64,000 bases of DNA from Clostridium ganghwense (GCF_026735165.1 NZ_JAPQES010000002.1:375745-439744); one strand, 5' to 3'. Counted from the first letter of the stretch, positions 1 to 8,095 are shown. Notes: generated by a model not told the origin, from the letters alone. Numbers and translations are program-made.

Positions 1-2
1 TT

Positions 3-386
3 ATGAAAAAAATATTTATCCCAGTATTATTAATAATATTAATAAGTTTTAGTTCAAAAAATGTTTATTCATATACTAGTTCTTATACCAAGCAAATGAA
101 GGATACTAATCAACAAGAACTATACAAAGGAAGTCTATTGTCTCTTTTATATCCATATATCTCTGATGAAGTAGATAAATATTATGGTTACCCTAAACAA
201 TTTGATTTATGGGATGCAAAAATATTAAGTATCAAAAAAACACCTGAAAGATTTGAGTATGAAATAACAGTACAAGTAGAAACCTTTACTGGGCCACATA
301 ACCCTCCAAGAGGTATAGAAACTATAACTATACTAACAAGTCCAACGGGAACTAAAGCTATTAATTTTAAGCATGAGATACAATAA
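3..386 (+). CDS. DUF3888-like secreted protein
   Basis: A 127-residue protein with a hydrophobic N-terminal signal segment (about residues 5-22) and no later membrane helix, so probably exported. The mature part carries the LLxPYIxDExxKYYG and PHNPPRGIETITI segments that also occur in the protein at 32259-32720; from memory this is the DUF3888 family of clostridia, whose function is unknown. The ATG sits two bases inside the window, so its ribosome binding site cannot be seen, but the signal peptide start argues that the protein is complete. Family recognition is fairly good; function is not known. Confidence 0.75.
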   Translation: MKKIFIPVLLIILISFSSKNVYSYTSSYTKQMKDTNQQELYKGSLLSLLYPYISDEVDKYYGYPKQFDLWDAKILSIKKTPERFEYEITVQVETFTGPHNPPRGIETITILTSPTGTKAINFKHEIQ

Positions 387-429
387 ACTTTTTAAACCAA
401 TACACTATAGGATAATATTAAGACGCAAT

Positions 430-491
430 ATTTTGCTATTACGACTTAACTACTTCCTTAATTATTAATTTTTTAAACCTTCATTTAAAAA
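430..491 (+). repeat. R1 dispersed repeat, copy a
   Basis: AT-rich repeat with the recognisable core TTTTGCTATTACGACTTAAC followed by TACTTCCTTAATTATTAA and a TTTAA-rich end. It lies about 30 bp beyond the stop codon of the minus-strand gene at 523-705. Other copies are at 2.7, 20.1, 27.1, 32.1, 33.7, 34.6, 39.4, 40.0 and 53.5 kb, all in the same orientation. Confidence 0.75.
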
Positions 492-522
492 TAGATTGTA
501 TTCACATGTATACAAATTATGC

Positions 523-705
523 TCATTTTGTTTGCTTGTTATCATTTTTCGATCTAAGACGACCAATAATGATTAGTGCTATTGCGATCAATAGTGCTGG
601 GATTGCAATCCAATCCGATAATGGTGCAATAAACTTATCTATTAATACATATATAACAAACATTAGAAGTCCAATATTAAGTAAAGGTGACATGTTTTTT
701 TTCAT
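523..705 (-). CDS. small two-helix membrane protein
   Basis: A 60-residue protein with two hydrophobic stretches (about residues 8-25 and 32-48) and a basic, polar tail, typical of a small inner-membrane protein. The reading is supported by an AAGGAGGT ribosome binding site seven bases before the ATG; the overlapping plus-strand frame has no such signal. A 13-bp palindrome lies just upstream. No family was recognised and no function can be given. Confidence 0.6.
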   Translation of the reverse strand: MKKNMSPLLNIGLLMFVIYVLIDKFIAPLSDWIAIPALLIAIALIIIGRLRSKNDNKQTK

Positions 706-725
706 ATTGTTACCTCCTTAAAATA

Positions 726-738
726 TAAACAATGTTTA
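726..738. promoter_or_regulatory. TAAACAATGTTTA operator-like palindrome
   Basis: A perfect 13-base dyad (TAAACA-A-TGTTTA) immediately upstream of the ribosome binding site of the 60-residue membrane protein. Dyads of this form are typical binding sites of TetR- or PadR-type repressors. No cognate regulator is adjacent, so the assignment is inference. The rest of 739-971 shows no gene. Confidence 0.4.
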
Positions 739-971
739 CCTCACAACTTTTTAAAATTTTGTCATAACTCATTACATCCTCTTTATAAGTCATTTTCTGA
801 AAATTGCTACGCAATTTCTTTAAATTGTTCAACAGCAATACATATTTTTCATAAACCAAGAAAGCAAAATTATGGGTATAAAATAATTTAAATAACCTTT
901 TTTGTTATTTTGAGCAACTACTAATGCTATTTAAGCCTACAAATAATAGTACCATATCGAACATTTTGAAT

Positions 972-1412
972 TTAATTACGCTTATCATGATAAAAATAAG
1001 CAATCATGTCAGAAAATATAGAAATATTCCAAATTATACCCAAACCAACAATCATACCAATAATACCGTTGATTTTAGTAAAATACCATACAATCATTAA
1101 TATTATCATTAAAGCGCAGCAAAAATACTGTGTAATTTTTAATGAAGTTTGTGAAGCTTTTAAAACAATAAATTTTTCTCTTTCATCATCCTGCTGCTCA
1201 TCTTCTCTTGTTTTTTTATAATCTAAACTTCGGTTAATAGAAGTAAAACCAATGGCTAATAATAAAATAATACCTATAATACTCTTTATCATTTTCGCCA
1301 TTTTCATATCATTGTAATAACTTGGAATTAAAAAAAACATACCAACCATAGCTAAACATAAGGAAACTATGCCTGACCAAAAGCCTTTCGTATTATAAAT
1401 TTTTTTCTTCAT
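972..1412 (-). CDS. DUF2178-like four-helix membrane protein
   Basis: A 146-residue protein with four hydrophobic segments arranged as two hairpins separated by an acidic, charged loop (about residues 65-85, rich in E, D, Q and R, ending DDEREK). That layout, two helix pairs around a DERE loop, resembles DUF2178-type membrane proteins that are commonly coupled to a small XRE regulator. Its ATG lies inside the end of the upstream regulator gene (20-bp overlap), with GGAGA before it, so the two are translationally coupled. Function unknown; likely a membrane partner of the regulator. Confidence 0.65.
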   Translation of the reverse strand: MKKKIYNTKGFWSGIVSLCLAMVGMFFLIPSYYNDMKMAKMIKSIIGIILLLAIGFTSINRSLDYKKTREDEQQDDEREKFIVLKASQTSLKITQYFCCALMIILMIVWYFTKINGIIGMIVGLGIIWNISIFSDMIAYFYHDKRN

Positions 1413-1614
1413 TCTCCAAATTCTCCTTTAAACAATATAAATTTTCAATTGTAGTATTAAAAACACAAGCTATTTTATATGCCAACATAATAGATGGATT
1501 ATATTGGCCTTTTTCAAGTGAGATAATTGTTCTTGAAGAAACATAAACCAAATCAGCTAATTGCTGTTGTGTCATATTTGTAGCAGTTCTCAACTCTTTT
1601 ATTTTGTTTTTCAA
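1393..1614 (-). CDS. XRE-family small transcriptional regulator
   Basis: A 73-residue protein that is almost only a helix-turn-helix domain: the segment MTQQQLADLVYVSSRTIISL is a textbook XRE/Cro motif, followed by EKGQYNPS and an LKE-rich tail. I chose the TTG at 1614 because GGGAGG lies seven to eight bases upstream; the longer ATG-started frame would put the operator and ribosome binding site inside the gene. It is co-transcribed with, and overlaps, the membrane protein 972-1412. Two tandem dyads next to its -10 box suggest autorepression. Related to the YozG/YgzD type of mini-regulators. Confidence 0.85.
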   Translation of the reverse strand: MKNKIKELRTATNMTQQQLADLVYVSSRTIISLEKGQYNPSIMLAYKIACVFNTTIENLYCLKENLENEEKNL

Positions 1615-1634
1615 AAATATACCTCCCTGTATAT

Positions 1635-1694
1635 ATGAAGTACACTTCACATGAAGCACACTTCATATTATAGTAATTAATTCCATTTTGTCAA
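1635..1694 (-). promoter_or_regulatory. promoter with tandem double operator
   Basis: On the minus strand a TTGACA box (1694-1689) and a TATAAT box (1672-1667) are 16 bp apart. Directly after the -10 box come two 16-bp tandem dyads, ATGAAG-N4-CTTCAT at 1651-1666 and ATGAAG-N4-CTTCAC at 1635-1650. The placement over the start of transcription is what an autorepressor operator would look like, most likely for the XRE protein encoded downstream. Confidence 0.8.
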
Positions 1695-1695
1695 G

Positions 1696-1740
1696 AAAAA
1701 AAATAACAGAAAGTTATTTAATTACAACTTTCTGTTATTT
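1696..1740 (-). terminator. intrinsic terminator
   Basis: A perfect 15-bp stem (1701-1715 pairing with 1726-1740) with a 10-base loop; on the minus strand it is followed by a run of eight T. It would end transcripts of the gene at 1963-2250 and it abuts the -35 box of the next promoter. Confidence 0.85.
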
Positions 1741-1962
1741 ACACTTTGCTCCAACAATCTATATAAACCTTCCGTTTTACTCAAGTCCTTTTAAACATTG
1801 TAAATAATTATTTCACAATATCTTTATGTTGTTCAACAACAATTTATATCTAAGCTCCATCTGTTATGACATCAGGGGTCATAATATCTTCACATTCTTT
1901 AACATGTAACCATTATATATAAAATCTATGTAATAATATTATCTTGTTATAATAATTCTAAA
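1741..1962. other. intergenic, no gene seen
   Basis: AT-rich spacer downstream of the minus-strand gene 1963-2250. A fragment near 1815-1850 (TTCACAATATCTTTATGTTG) resembles the R2/R3 intergenic repeats found elsewhere in the window. No coding sequence or RNA gene was recognised. Confidence 0.5.
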
Positions 1963-2250
1963 CTATAGCATCAATTGAATAAATGGCAATAAAGTAAATG
2001 GTAATAAATTCAATATAAAACCTAGTATAAAATAAGTTTTTTTACCATCAGTCTTTAATAACCCTATAATTGCTAATATTATACCAATTAAAGATAATAT
2101 CAATAAATTAATTGAAAAGCCAAAATAATGACAAATACCTATCCGTTCTTTATCCATAAAAATATATACATAATATAAATCAGAAATAATGCACAAAATG
2201 CCTATACTACACGATAAAAGGCCTAAATTTTTTAATAATTTAATTTTCAT
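1963..2250 (-). CDS. small three-helix membrane protein
   Basis: A 95-residue hydrophobic protein with three predicted membrane segments (about residues 6-25, 42-64 and 73-92) and short polar loops. AGAGG precedes two possible ATG codons; the second (MKIKLLKNLG) has the better spacing and is used here. It stands alone, upstream of a strong terminator. No family or function recognised. Confidence 0.6.
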   Translation of the reverse strand: MKIKLLKNLGLLSCSIGILCIISDLYYVYIFMDKERIGICHYFGFSINLLILSLIGIILAIIGLLKTDGKKTYFILGFILNLLPFTLLPFIQLML

Positions 2251-2291
2251 AATCATTTTCCTCTGCTATACGAGTAAGAAATACGTAAGTC

Positions 2292-2627
2292 TTACTTTAT
2301 TCGTTTTACGCTTTCTCTTACTATCCCTACCATATCATCTTCGGCACCGAGACTGAAGTTAAAAATAATTCCTTGCCCTCCACCAGCACCGATTGCTGAA
2401 ATAAAAATATCCATTCCATGACCAACTATGGTCAAACTTAAACTAGCTCTATTTCCGTTTCGCATAAAATATTTGTCATATACCCGAACTGCAATTTTAG
2501 TATCTCCAGAACTATAATTACTTTCAGCCACTAAATTCATGGTCATTCCACTATTACTAATATCATTTTCTAAATGCCTAAGCACGTCCTCGAATTTCCC
2601 TGTTATTGATTGCTCAAATTTTGCCAT
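2292..2627 (-). CDS. DUF6054-like cytoplasmic protein
   Basis: A 111-residue soluble protein beginning MAKFEQSITGKFEDVL. It has no signal peptide or membrane helix, and shows alternating strands with a glycine-rich turn (SAIGAGGGQGIIFNFSLGAED) before a short C-terminal helix. From memory this fits DUF6054, a family of unknown function common in clostridia. GGGGAGG lies before two adjacent ATG codons; the second gives normal spacing. Single gene, R1 repeat beyond its 5' side. Confidence 0.65.
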   Translation of the reverse strand: MAKFEQSITGKFEDVLRHLENDISNSGMTMNLVAESNYSSGDTKIAVRVYDKYFMRNGNRASLSLTIVGHGMDIFISAIGAGGGQGIIFNFSLGAEDDMVGIVRESVKRIK

Positions 2628-2687
2628 CATAAACCTCCCCAATAAATCTAATTAAAATCTTTCCAGTTTAAAATTAATGTTTCACAA

Positions 2688-2734
2688 TATTTTGCTGTTA
2701 CGACTTAAGTACTTCTTTGATTATTAACCATTGC
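2688..2734 (+). repeat. R1 dispersed repeat, copy b
   Basis: Shorter copy with TTTTGCTGTTACGACTTAAG and TTCTTTGATTATTAACC, six bases beyond the stop codon of the minus-strand gene at 2740-3390. Same orientation as the other R1 copies. Confidence 0.7.
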
Positions 2735-2739
2735 CCCTA

Positions 2740-3390
2740 TTAATCAAACTTTTGAACCACTCCACCAGAAATTGATTTGCATATCCATTTGTCATTTTCA
2801 TCTTTTTTAAAGGTATGTTTCCTAGTATATGGGAAGCCTCCATCGGTTGGATTTCCTACTTCTTCAATGATTAACTCTTCACTATCTTTTCTTTTTTTTA
2901 TATAAGCTTTTAATATATCACTACCCTCATCATAGATACAATAAAAGTGTACACTTTTATCTATTTCCAAGCTATTATCATCTCTCTCAACAATAATATG
3001 ATCGTACAATTCTTTCACATTATATTCAGGAAACGTATCATCAAAAAAATTAAGAAAATCACTTTCATTTCCTATATACTTTGGCGGTAGAATTATTTTT
3101 CCAGTCTTGTCTGATATTATGTCCTCTCTAAATAGTTTTACTGGTTTATACGTATTTTCTAATATAACTCTTGCCTCATTTTTATCAAAATCAATTTTTT
3201 TATAATGTCTATTATAAATATTAAATGAACCTGTTACTATTAAAATTATACAAAGAATATTTTTAAATATCTTATATATTTTATTATCTATAATACTTTG
3301 TGGTATTTTATTTATTAATTTTTCAATGACTATTGTTAACAGAATTATTGAAATAATAAAAACTAAAATAATAAAATTAAGTCCAACCAT
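2740..3390 (-). CDS. membrane-anchored protein of unknown function
   Basis: A 216-residue protein with two N-terminal hydrophobic stretches (about residues 4-24 and 42-60) followed by a polar domain of about 150 residues. The domain would be extracytoplasmic if both helices span the membrane. The C-terminal half (residues 95-216) is rich in charged residues and beta-type segments and ends with a GGVVQKFD tail. GAGGTGATACATT precedes the ATG. No family recognised; single gene with an R1 repeat directly after its stop. Confidence 0.6.
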   Translation of the reverse strand: MVGLNFIILVFIISIILLTIVIEKLINKIPQSIIDNKIYKIFKNILCIILIVTGSFNIYNRHYKKIDFDKNEARVILENTYKPVKLFREDIISDKTGKIILPPKYIGNESDFLNFFDDTFPEYNVKELYDHIIVERDDNSLEIDKSVHFYCIYDEGSDILKAYIKKRKDSEELIIEEVGNPTDGGFPYTRKHTFKKDENDKWICKSISGGVVQKFD

Positions 3391-3459
3391 AATGTATCAC
3401 CTCATAATGTAAGATTTTTAGAAGGCGGTTTTCATAAATATTGTAATGCAAAAGAGCGA

Positions 3460-3657
3460 TTAATCTTTTATTACATATCGTATTTCGTTTCCAAATACAT
3501 AGAAACAAGCGTGGGTTACGCCTTTAAACTCATCTTCTGGCATGAAATTTCATTTAATTTCTATTGAATACCCAATGCCATTGTATGTTCCCGAACCACC
3601 ATCTTTACGAAAACCGCCTAAAAGAATAATCAATAAGAATAAATCAACTTTACTCAA
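3460..3657 (-). pseudogene. small secreted protein gene with nonsense codon
   Basis: From a TTG start behind GGGGG, the frame reads a hydrophobic leader, then GGSGTYNGIGYSIEIK, a TGA at 3552-3550, and continues in the same frame as NFMPEDEFKGVTHACFYVF...YVIKD before a normal stop. The codon before NF would need only GGA to TGA to have arisen, so this is a 65-residue gene broken by one nonsense mutation. The leader ends LGGF where a lipoprotein would have LGGC, which may be further decay. Family not recognised. The plus-strand frame over this region is a shadow. Confidence 0.7.
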
Positions 3658-3704
3658 AAATTTTTCCCCCTTTAAATTATGCATTATTATATCGATTCGC
3701 AACA

Positions 3705-3757
3705 TTATACGATTATGTTTTAATACATTTATGCTGTTAATGCACACTTTAAGACAA
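3705..3757 (+). repeat. R2 dispersed repeat
   Basis: Contains TATACGATTATGTTTTAATA and CATTTATGCTGTTAATGCAC. Related stretches occur at 20.97, 34.34, 40.2 and 49.68 kb, always between genes. The remaining sequence to 4018 shows no gene apart from a possible 17-codon frame (3969-4022, no good ribosome binding site) whose TGA overlaps the next ATG. Confidence 0.6.
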
Positions 3758-4018
3758 TTCCTTCTACTTTACATCTTGTGTATAGATTTATTTTCCTTTT
3801 TTGACAATAAATATTTACCCCAAATAAGTATACCACATGAGATCTTTTAAATAGTAACATTTCCCATAAATATCTCTACACCCCTCTCTTTTATCCTAAT
3901 AAATTCAAATATCCATATTTCTCTTTCCACTTTCTAAACGCACCTAATTTTATTCATTGTTCATAACCATGAATATTTTTTCTAACTTTGCACACTCTAA
4001 TGTTCAAGGAGGTGAAAA

Positions 4019-4633
4019 ATGAATAACGTCACCAATACCTCAAATAAGTATTTCGCCTTTGATAAGAGCATTCACAATACTCTGGCAGAATTCAACAAGA
4101 TATATGCTGAAAAAGACAGAACCTTAAAGAAGCTCCTTGAACTTCTTGATAAAAATTGGGTTAGTGATGGATACCTCTCCCCTAAAGAAGAAAATAAATT
4201 TAAACTACGAGGATTTACTATGCTAACTAATTACTTTGCAAATCCGCTTGATGTAGGGCAAGATACTTTTATTATCAATAAAATACTAAGAAAAAAAGTA
4301 AGTAAGAATTTAGTCTTAACCGCAAAACTAGATAAGGTGTATGAAAGAACTGATGGTGATTTTGAAATTATAGACTACAAAACTGGACGTGTGATTAACC
4401 ATACTGAAAACTTTAATTTAAATATACGCTCAGTTACTTATATGCTGCTGATTGAGCAAAAGCTTGGCATATTCCCTAAATTCTTAAGCTACTATTATCT
4501 GTCTTACAATAAAAAATTTACTCATGTAATCACAAAAACTGATATTGAAAACCTTCCTATTTTTATAAATGATTTTATTGCAAAACAAAGCATTGAAAAT
4601 AGATTTTATCGTGAAATATTAAATAAGCTGTAG
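4019..4633 (+). CDS. PD-(D/E)XK nuclease-like protein, N-terminally short
   Basis: A 204-residue protein of the RecB/Cas4-type nuclease superfamily. The active-site signature is visible as AKLDKVYERTDGDFEIIDYKTG (residues about 101-122: an Asp, then IIDYKTG with the D-x-K pair). Family members normally begin with a tyrosine- and cysteine-containing CPRKY(F/Y) segment; here the protein starts directly at YFAFDKSIHNTLAEF, so the first 40-60 residues of the usual fold are missing. AAGGAGGTGAAAA precedes the ATG, so it may still be translated. It leads the recombination module. Could be a remnant or a genuinely short version. Confidence 0.7.
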   Translation: MNNVTNTSNKYFAFDKSIHNTLAEFNKIYAEKDRTLKKLLELLDKNWVSDGYLSPKEENKFKLRGFTMLTNYFANPLDVGQDTFIINKILRKKVSKNLVLTAKLDKVYERTDGDFEIIDYKTGRVINHTENFNLNIRSVTYMLLIEQKLGIFPKFLSYYYLSYNKKFTHVITKTDIENLPIFINDFIAKQSIENRFYREILNKL

Positions 4634-4748
4634 AAAATTTAGTTTTACAGATATCTTATAGCTAACTATGTCACCAAAATTTCTTAAATACTATACTAAG
4701 TATCATCTTTTAGAAAAGCTCAAAGTTTAACTATAGGAGGAAAACTAT

Positions 4749-4916
4749 ATGAAAAGAGAACAAACCACAAGTAAAATATCTATAGAATATAAAAATGACC
4801 AAAATGCAAGGAATAAACTCATAGAATTTATAATAGATTTTCTAGTAGAAAACCCTGATATAGTAGGTGATCCTATAAGTGAAGCCACAAATAAGAGAGA
4901 CTATAAAAATGTGTGA
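4749..4916 (+). CDS. small protein upstream of recombinase pair
   Basis: A 55-residue, highly charged soluble protein (begins MKREQTTSKISIEYKN, ends ATNKRDYKNV) with a strong AGGAGGAAAACTAT start signal. Its last codons overlap the ATG of the first serine recombinase by eight bases (ATGTGTGA), a translational coupling that argues it is real and part of the same operon. Small proteins in this position often act as recombination directionality factors or regulators of the recombinase, but no family was recognised. Confidence 0.6.
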   Translation: MKREQTTSKISIEYKNDQNARNKLIEFIIDFLVENPDIVGDPISEATNKRDYKNV

Positions 4917-6420
4917 GCCTAATGCAGAAGAATATGCAGCAATATACGCTAGAAGATCTACTAAAATAGAAAACAATTCTATTCCATCTCAAATTGCCAT
5001 TGCCAAAGAAAGAATAGAGTCAGAAAAGCTATTTATATACGACATTTATGAGGATAAAGAATCTGCAACTAAATTCCATCCTCTTCATAGACCAGGCTTT
5101 AAAAGATTAATGTATGATGCCATGAATGGGAAATTCAAAACAATTGTAGTGTTCAGACGTGACCGTCTAGCAAGACGTGTTGAGGATTTAATAGAAATAA
5201 AGAACACTTTTAAAAAGCATGGAATTAAAATAATTTATTCTAACAAAGGTGAATATGAATGTGATGGAAGCTATCTTTCTAGTTTTATAGAAAATATCAT
5301 TATAGCCGTTGATGAATTAGAGCCTGCCATATTATCTGAAAGAATTGCAGCTGGGAAAAAAGAAAAAAGAGAAAGAGGTGAATATGTATGTGGTGGGTGT
5401 CCTCCCTTTGGTTATAAAAGAGAACATGATGTAAATGGAAAATCTTCTTATGTTCACGATAAAGATAAATCTAAAAATGCTACTGACAACAAACCTTATT
5501 TAATTAGAGAAATCTTTAAAAAGTATCTAGAGTTGGATAATGATAAAAATATATTTAATAATTTAACTAAAGAAATAAACAAAATATCTGACACTAAAAA
5601 ATTCACAAAGGAATCTATTGTAAATATCATTCAAAGGCCTGTGTATGCTGGATTGCTTTTATTAGATGAAAATACTAATGTACTAGACGCTGTAATTGAA
5701 GATCCTCTTTCACATAAACTAACTGTAGATAAAACCTTATTTAAAAAATGTACAAATGTTACTAAAATAATTGAACGTGAAACTTGGTATAAAGCATTAA
5801 TAAAATGTAAGTTAAATCCAGCTAAGCGAAAAACAATAAAAAAAGATTCTAAGAACTACTTATTTAAAACTTTACTACACTGCTCCAAATGTAAAAAACC
5901 TCTTCACCTATCTGGTAAAAGATATAGATGTTCAAATGGATGTACAAGTATTCCTGAATATATACTTATAGATACTCTGTTTAATCAAATATTAAATGAT
6001 CTTTTCACCAATACCAACATAATCAAGTATCAAAATGAAAAGCTAAAAGAGCACGAAAAACAAATAATTAAATCTGAAAGCGAAATCAAAGCCTCTAGTG
6101 ATAGGCAAAATAAACTTCTTCTAGAAATTATAGAAAACTATTCTACTGAAAATAAAGATATTCTTAACAATGCTGACCTAAATGAATTAATATCTAAGGA
6201 AAAAACAGAAAGAGCAAAAATTGAAACACTAAAACAAGAATCTACTCAACTAAAAATCACTTTAGAAAAGCTTACTCAAATATCAAACCTTAAAAATAGA
6301 ACTTTAATAATAAATATGTTTAAAAGAAATATAGAATCTACTCAGCAGCTACTAATAACAATTATAAAGGAGGTATCTATATATAAAAATGAACAACCAT
6401 TCATCGAATACCAAAGATAA
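4909..6420 (+). CDS. large serine recombinase 1
   Basis: A 503-residue site-specific recombinase. The resolvase catalytic domain begins at once: AAIYARRSTKIENNSIPSQ carries the nucleophilic serine in the usual R-x-S setting, and FRRDRLARR carries conserved arginines. The recombinase domain follows (GCPPFGYKRE, NIIQRPVYAGLLL), then a zinc ribbon with CSKCKKPL and RYRCSNGC, and a long Glu/Lys-rich coiled coil to the end. I start at the ATG overlapping the upstream small gene, since the longer frame lacks a binding site. The ATG of the second recombinase lies inside its 3' end. Such enzymes integrate and excise mobile elements at att sites; pairs resemble ccrA/ccrB of staphylococcal cassettes. 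Confidence 0.9.
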   Translation: MCEPNAEEYAAIYARRSTKIENNSIPSQIAIAKERIESEKLFIYDIYEDKESATKFHPLHRPGFKRLMYDAMNGKFKTIVVFRRDRLARRVEDLIEIKNTFKKHGIKIIYSNKGEYECDGSYLSSFIENIIIAVDELEPAILSERIAAGKKEKRERGEYVCGGCPPFGYKREHDVNGKSSYVHDKDKSKNATDNKPYLIREIFKKYLELDNDKNIFNNLTKEINKISDTKKFTKESIVNIIQRPVYAGLLLLDENTNVLDAVIEDPLSHKLTVDKTLFKKCTNVTKIIERETWYKALIKCKLNPAKRKTIKKDSKNYLFKTLLHCSKCKKPLHLSGKRYRCSNGCTSIPEYILIDTLFNQILNDLFTNTNIIKYQNEKLKEHEKQIIKSESEIKASSDRQNKLLLEIIENYSTENKDILNNADLNELISKEKTERAKIETLKQESTQLKITLEKLTQISNLKNRTLIINMFKRNIESTQQLLITIIKEVSIYKNEQPFIEYQR

Positions 6421-7999
6421 AATTTCTATAGCTTACCTTAGAGTTTCTACAGAAGAACAAGAAAAAGAAGGCTTTTCACTTGATGTCCAGAAAAAAGCTG
6501 CTCTTAACTATTCTGATGAACATGAATTAGGATTAAAGGGAAATATGATTTTTGACGAATCAAAACCAGCTTCTACAATAAACAATAAAAATTTAGATGA
6601 TGATTTAAACTCCACCCTAAAAACCAGACCTGTATTGCAAAATATATTAGATATGGCGCAGCAAAAATCTTTTACTGACTTAATAGTCTTTAGCCGTGAT
6701 AGACTAACAAGAAATTTTCAGGAATTTATTGCACTCAGGTTTATTCTTCAAAAAAATAATATAAACATCCACTACTGCAGGACCGGTGAAACCTTAAACT
6801 CATCGGATAATAAAATTAATAGATTTCTTGACCTTGTTCTTGCAAATGTAGCTGAACTTGAAGCAAACACAATTTCTATAAGAGTAAAAGGGGCAGACCG
6901 CTTATGTATTAAAGATGGATATTGGGCTGGTGGAAAAGCTCCTTTAGGTTATAAATTAAAGAAATCTAAAATTCCCGGAAGAAAAAGACCTGCATGTAAC
7001 CTCTCCCCAGTTAGAAAGGATAAGAAAAAGATAGAAGAGGTTTTTGCTTATTATAATGATGGATATGGATATAGGAAAATAGCACAATTAATGAACAAGA
7101 TATATGGAACTAGAGAATGGACCAAAAGTAAAGTTGAAACCATAATAAAAAATGAAACTTATACTGGATATATTACATGGGACAGAAGAGGTGGAAGACG
7201 TTCTCCTGGTAAGCATGATACGATTGTTAAATCTGAGAAACTCAATGCTGATATCTCCTTTATATCTTCTGAAGACTGGAATACACTTTGTAAATTGAGG
7301 AATAGGAAAAATATTGTTAAAGATCCTAAATACTATAGCACCCCTTTTTTATTAAAGGACAAATTAATATGTCCAAAATGTGGGAAAAAATTAAAAACTA
7401 AAAACTATGGTAAGAATTCAGAAGGAAAATATTATCGTGTTTATAGATGCCCAACTCTATGTAATGGGAAATCAGAACTCATTGTAAACAAAGAGTCCAT
7501 TGAAAAAAAGTTTATGCCTGTACTATGTAAAATCATAAAATGCACAAGCATAGATGAACTATGGGAATTATACTCTAAGCAAATTTCAAAAAAACGAAAA
7601 GAACAAGGTCTTATGATTGCTGAGCTGTATGAAAATATAAAAACTATAGATACATTAAAATCAAACATAAAAGCCATATTCAAAGAAAATCCAAATAAAG
7701 ATTTACAAAAGCGCTTAGAATTTCAAGATGCCTTATTATCTAAAACAAAAGAACAATACCAACTCCAAGTAAGCCAGCTAAAAGAAAACTTATCTAAAAA
7801 ATTCTTTACTAATAAAACTGAATATGCTGAGGCTCTCAATAGATTCTATGAGAATTTCTCAGATAATTTTTTTAGTTCCAAAATTCACCCTAGAAAAAGA
7901 AGAATGTTACTAGATATTATAGTTGACAGTATTACCTTAAATGAATCAGGAGATGATATTGAAAAAATTCTTATAAACCCGCCTAAACTCAGTACTTAA
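6389..7999 (+). CDS. large serine recombinase 2
   Basis: A 536-residue second serine recombinase. Catalytic domain: ISIAYLRVSTEEQEKEGFSL (nucleophile in RVS), FSRDRLTRN, and the helix LANVAELEANTISIRVKGA. Recombinase domain: AGGKAPLGYKLKK, then KNETYTGYITWDRRGG. Zinc ribbon: CPKCGKKLKTKN with CPTLCNGK. C-terminal coiled coil to the end. Only distantly similar to recombinase 1, so not a recent duplication; the two probably act together. It overlaps the first gene by 32 bp; AAGGAGG lies rather far (about 15 bases) before the ATG, so coupling to the upstream gene may help translation. Confidence 0.9.
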   Translation: MNNHSSNTKDKISIAYLRVSTEEQEKEGFSLDVQKKAALNYSDEHELGLKGNMIFDESKPASTINNKNLDDDLNSTLKTRPVLQNILDMAQQKSFTDLIVFSRDRLTRNFQEFIALRFILQKNNINIHYCRTGETLNSSDNKINRFLDLVLANVAELEANTISIRVKGADRLCIKDGYWAGGKAPLGYKLKKSKIPGRKRPACNLSPVRKDKKKIEEVFAYYNDGYGYRKIAQLMNKIYGTREWTKSKVETIIKNETYTGYITWDRRGGRRSPGKHDTIVKSEKLNADISFISSEDWNTLCKLRNRKNIVKDPKYYSTPFLLKDKLICPKCGKKLKTKNYGKNSEGKYYRVYRCPTLCNGKSELIVNKESIEKKFMPVLCKIIKCTSIDELWELYSKQISKKRKEQGLMIAELYENIKTIDTLKSNIKAIFKENPNKDLQKRLEFQDALLSKTKEQYQLQVSQLKENLSKKFFTNKTEYAEALNRFYENFSDNFFSSKIHPRKRRMLLDIIVDSITLNESGDDIEKILINPPKLST

Positions 8000-8025
8000 C
8001 CTCTACATACCATAGTAGAGGTTTT
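7998..8025 (+). terminator. terminator after recombinase operon
   Basis: ACCTCTAC pairs with GTAGAGGT across an eight-base loop, followed by TTTTGT, directly at the stop codon of the second recombinase. Confidence 0.75.
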
Positions 8026-8047
8026 GTCGTATTAACTCTATTTTTTT

Positions 8048-8095
8048 ATAGGCGTATAGTCTGTCACGGCATGCCGTGACAGACTATACGCCTAT
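8048..8095. repeat. perfect 48-bp palindrome
   Basis: Two 23-bp arms (starting ATAGGCGTATAGTCTGTCAC) are exact reverse complements around a central AT, so all 48 bases form one uninterrupted dyad. It is noticeably richer in G and C than its surroundings and lies 50 bp after the recombinase pair. No T-run follows on the minus strand and only a weak one on the plus strand, so it is not a typical terminator. Two ~23-bp half sites around a 2-bp core is the general design of serine-recombinase att sites, but a symmetric core is unusual. Confidence 0.9.

Noticed and set aside
506-721. 71-codon plus-strand frame
   Set aside because: Shadow of the minus-strand 60-residue gene, which has a strong AAGGAGGT site.
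3542-3850. 102-codon plus-strand open frame
   Set aside because: It is antisense to the broken secreted-protein gene, has no ribosome binding site and runs through an R2 repeat.
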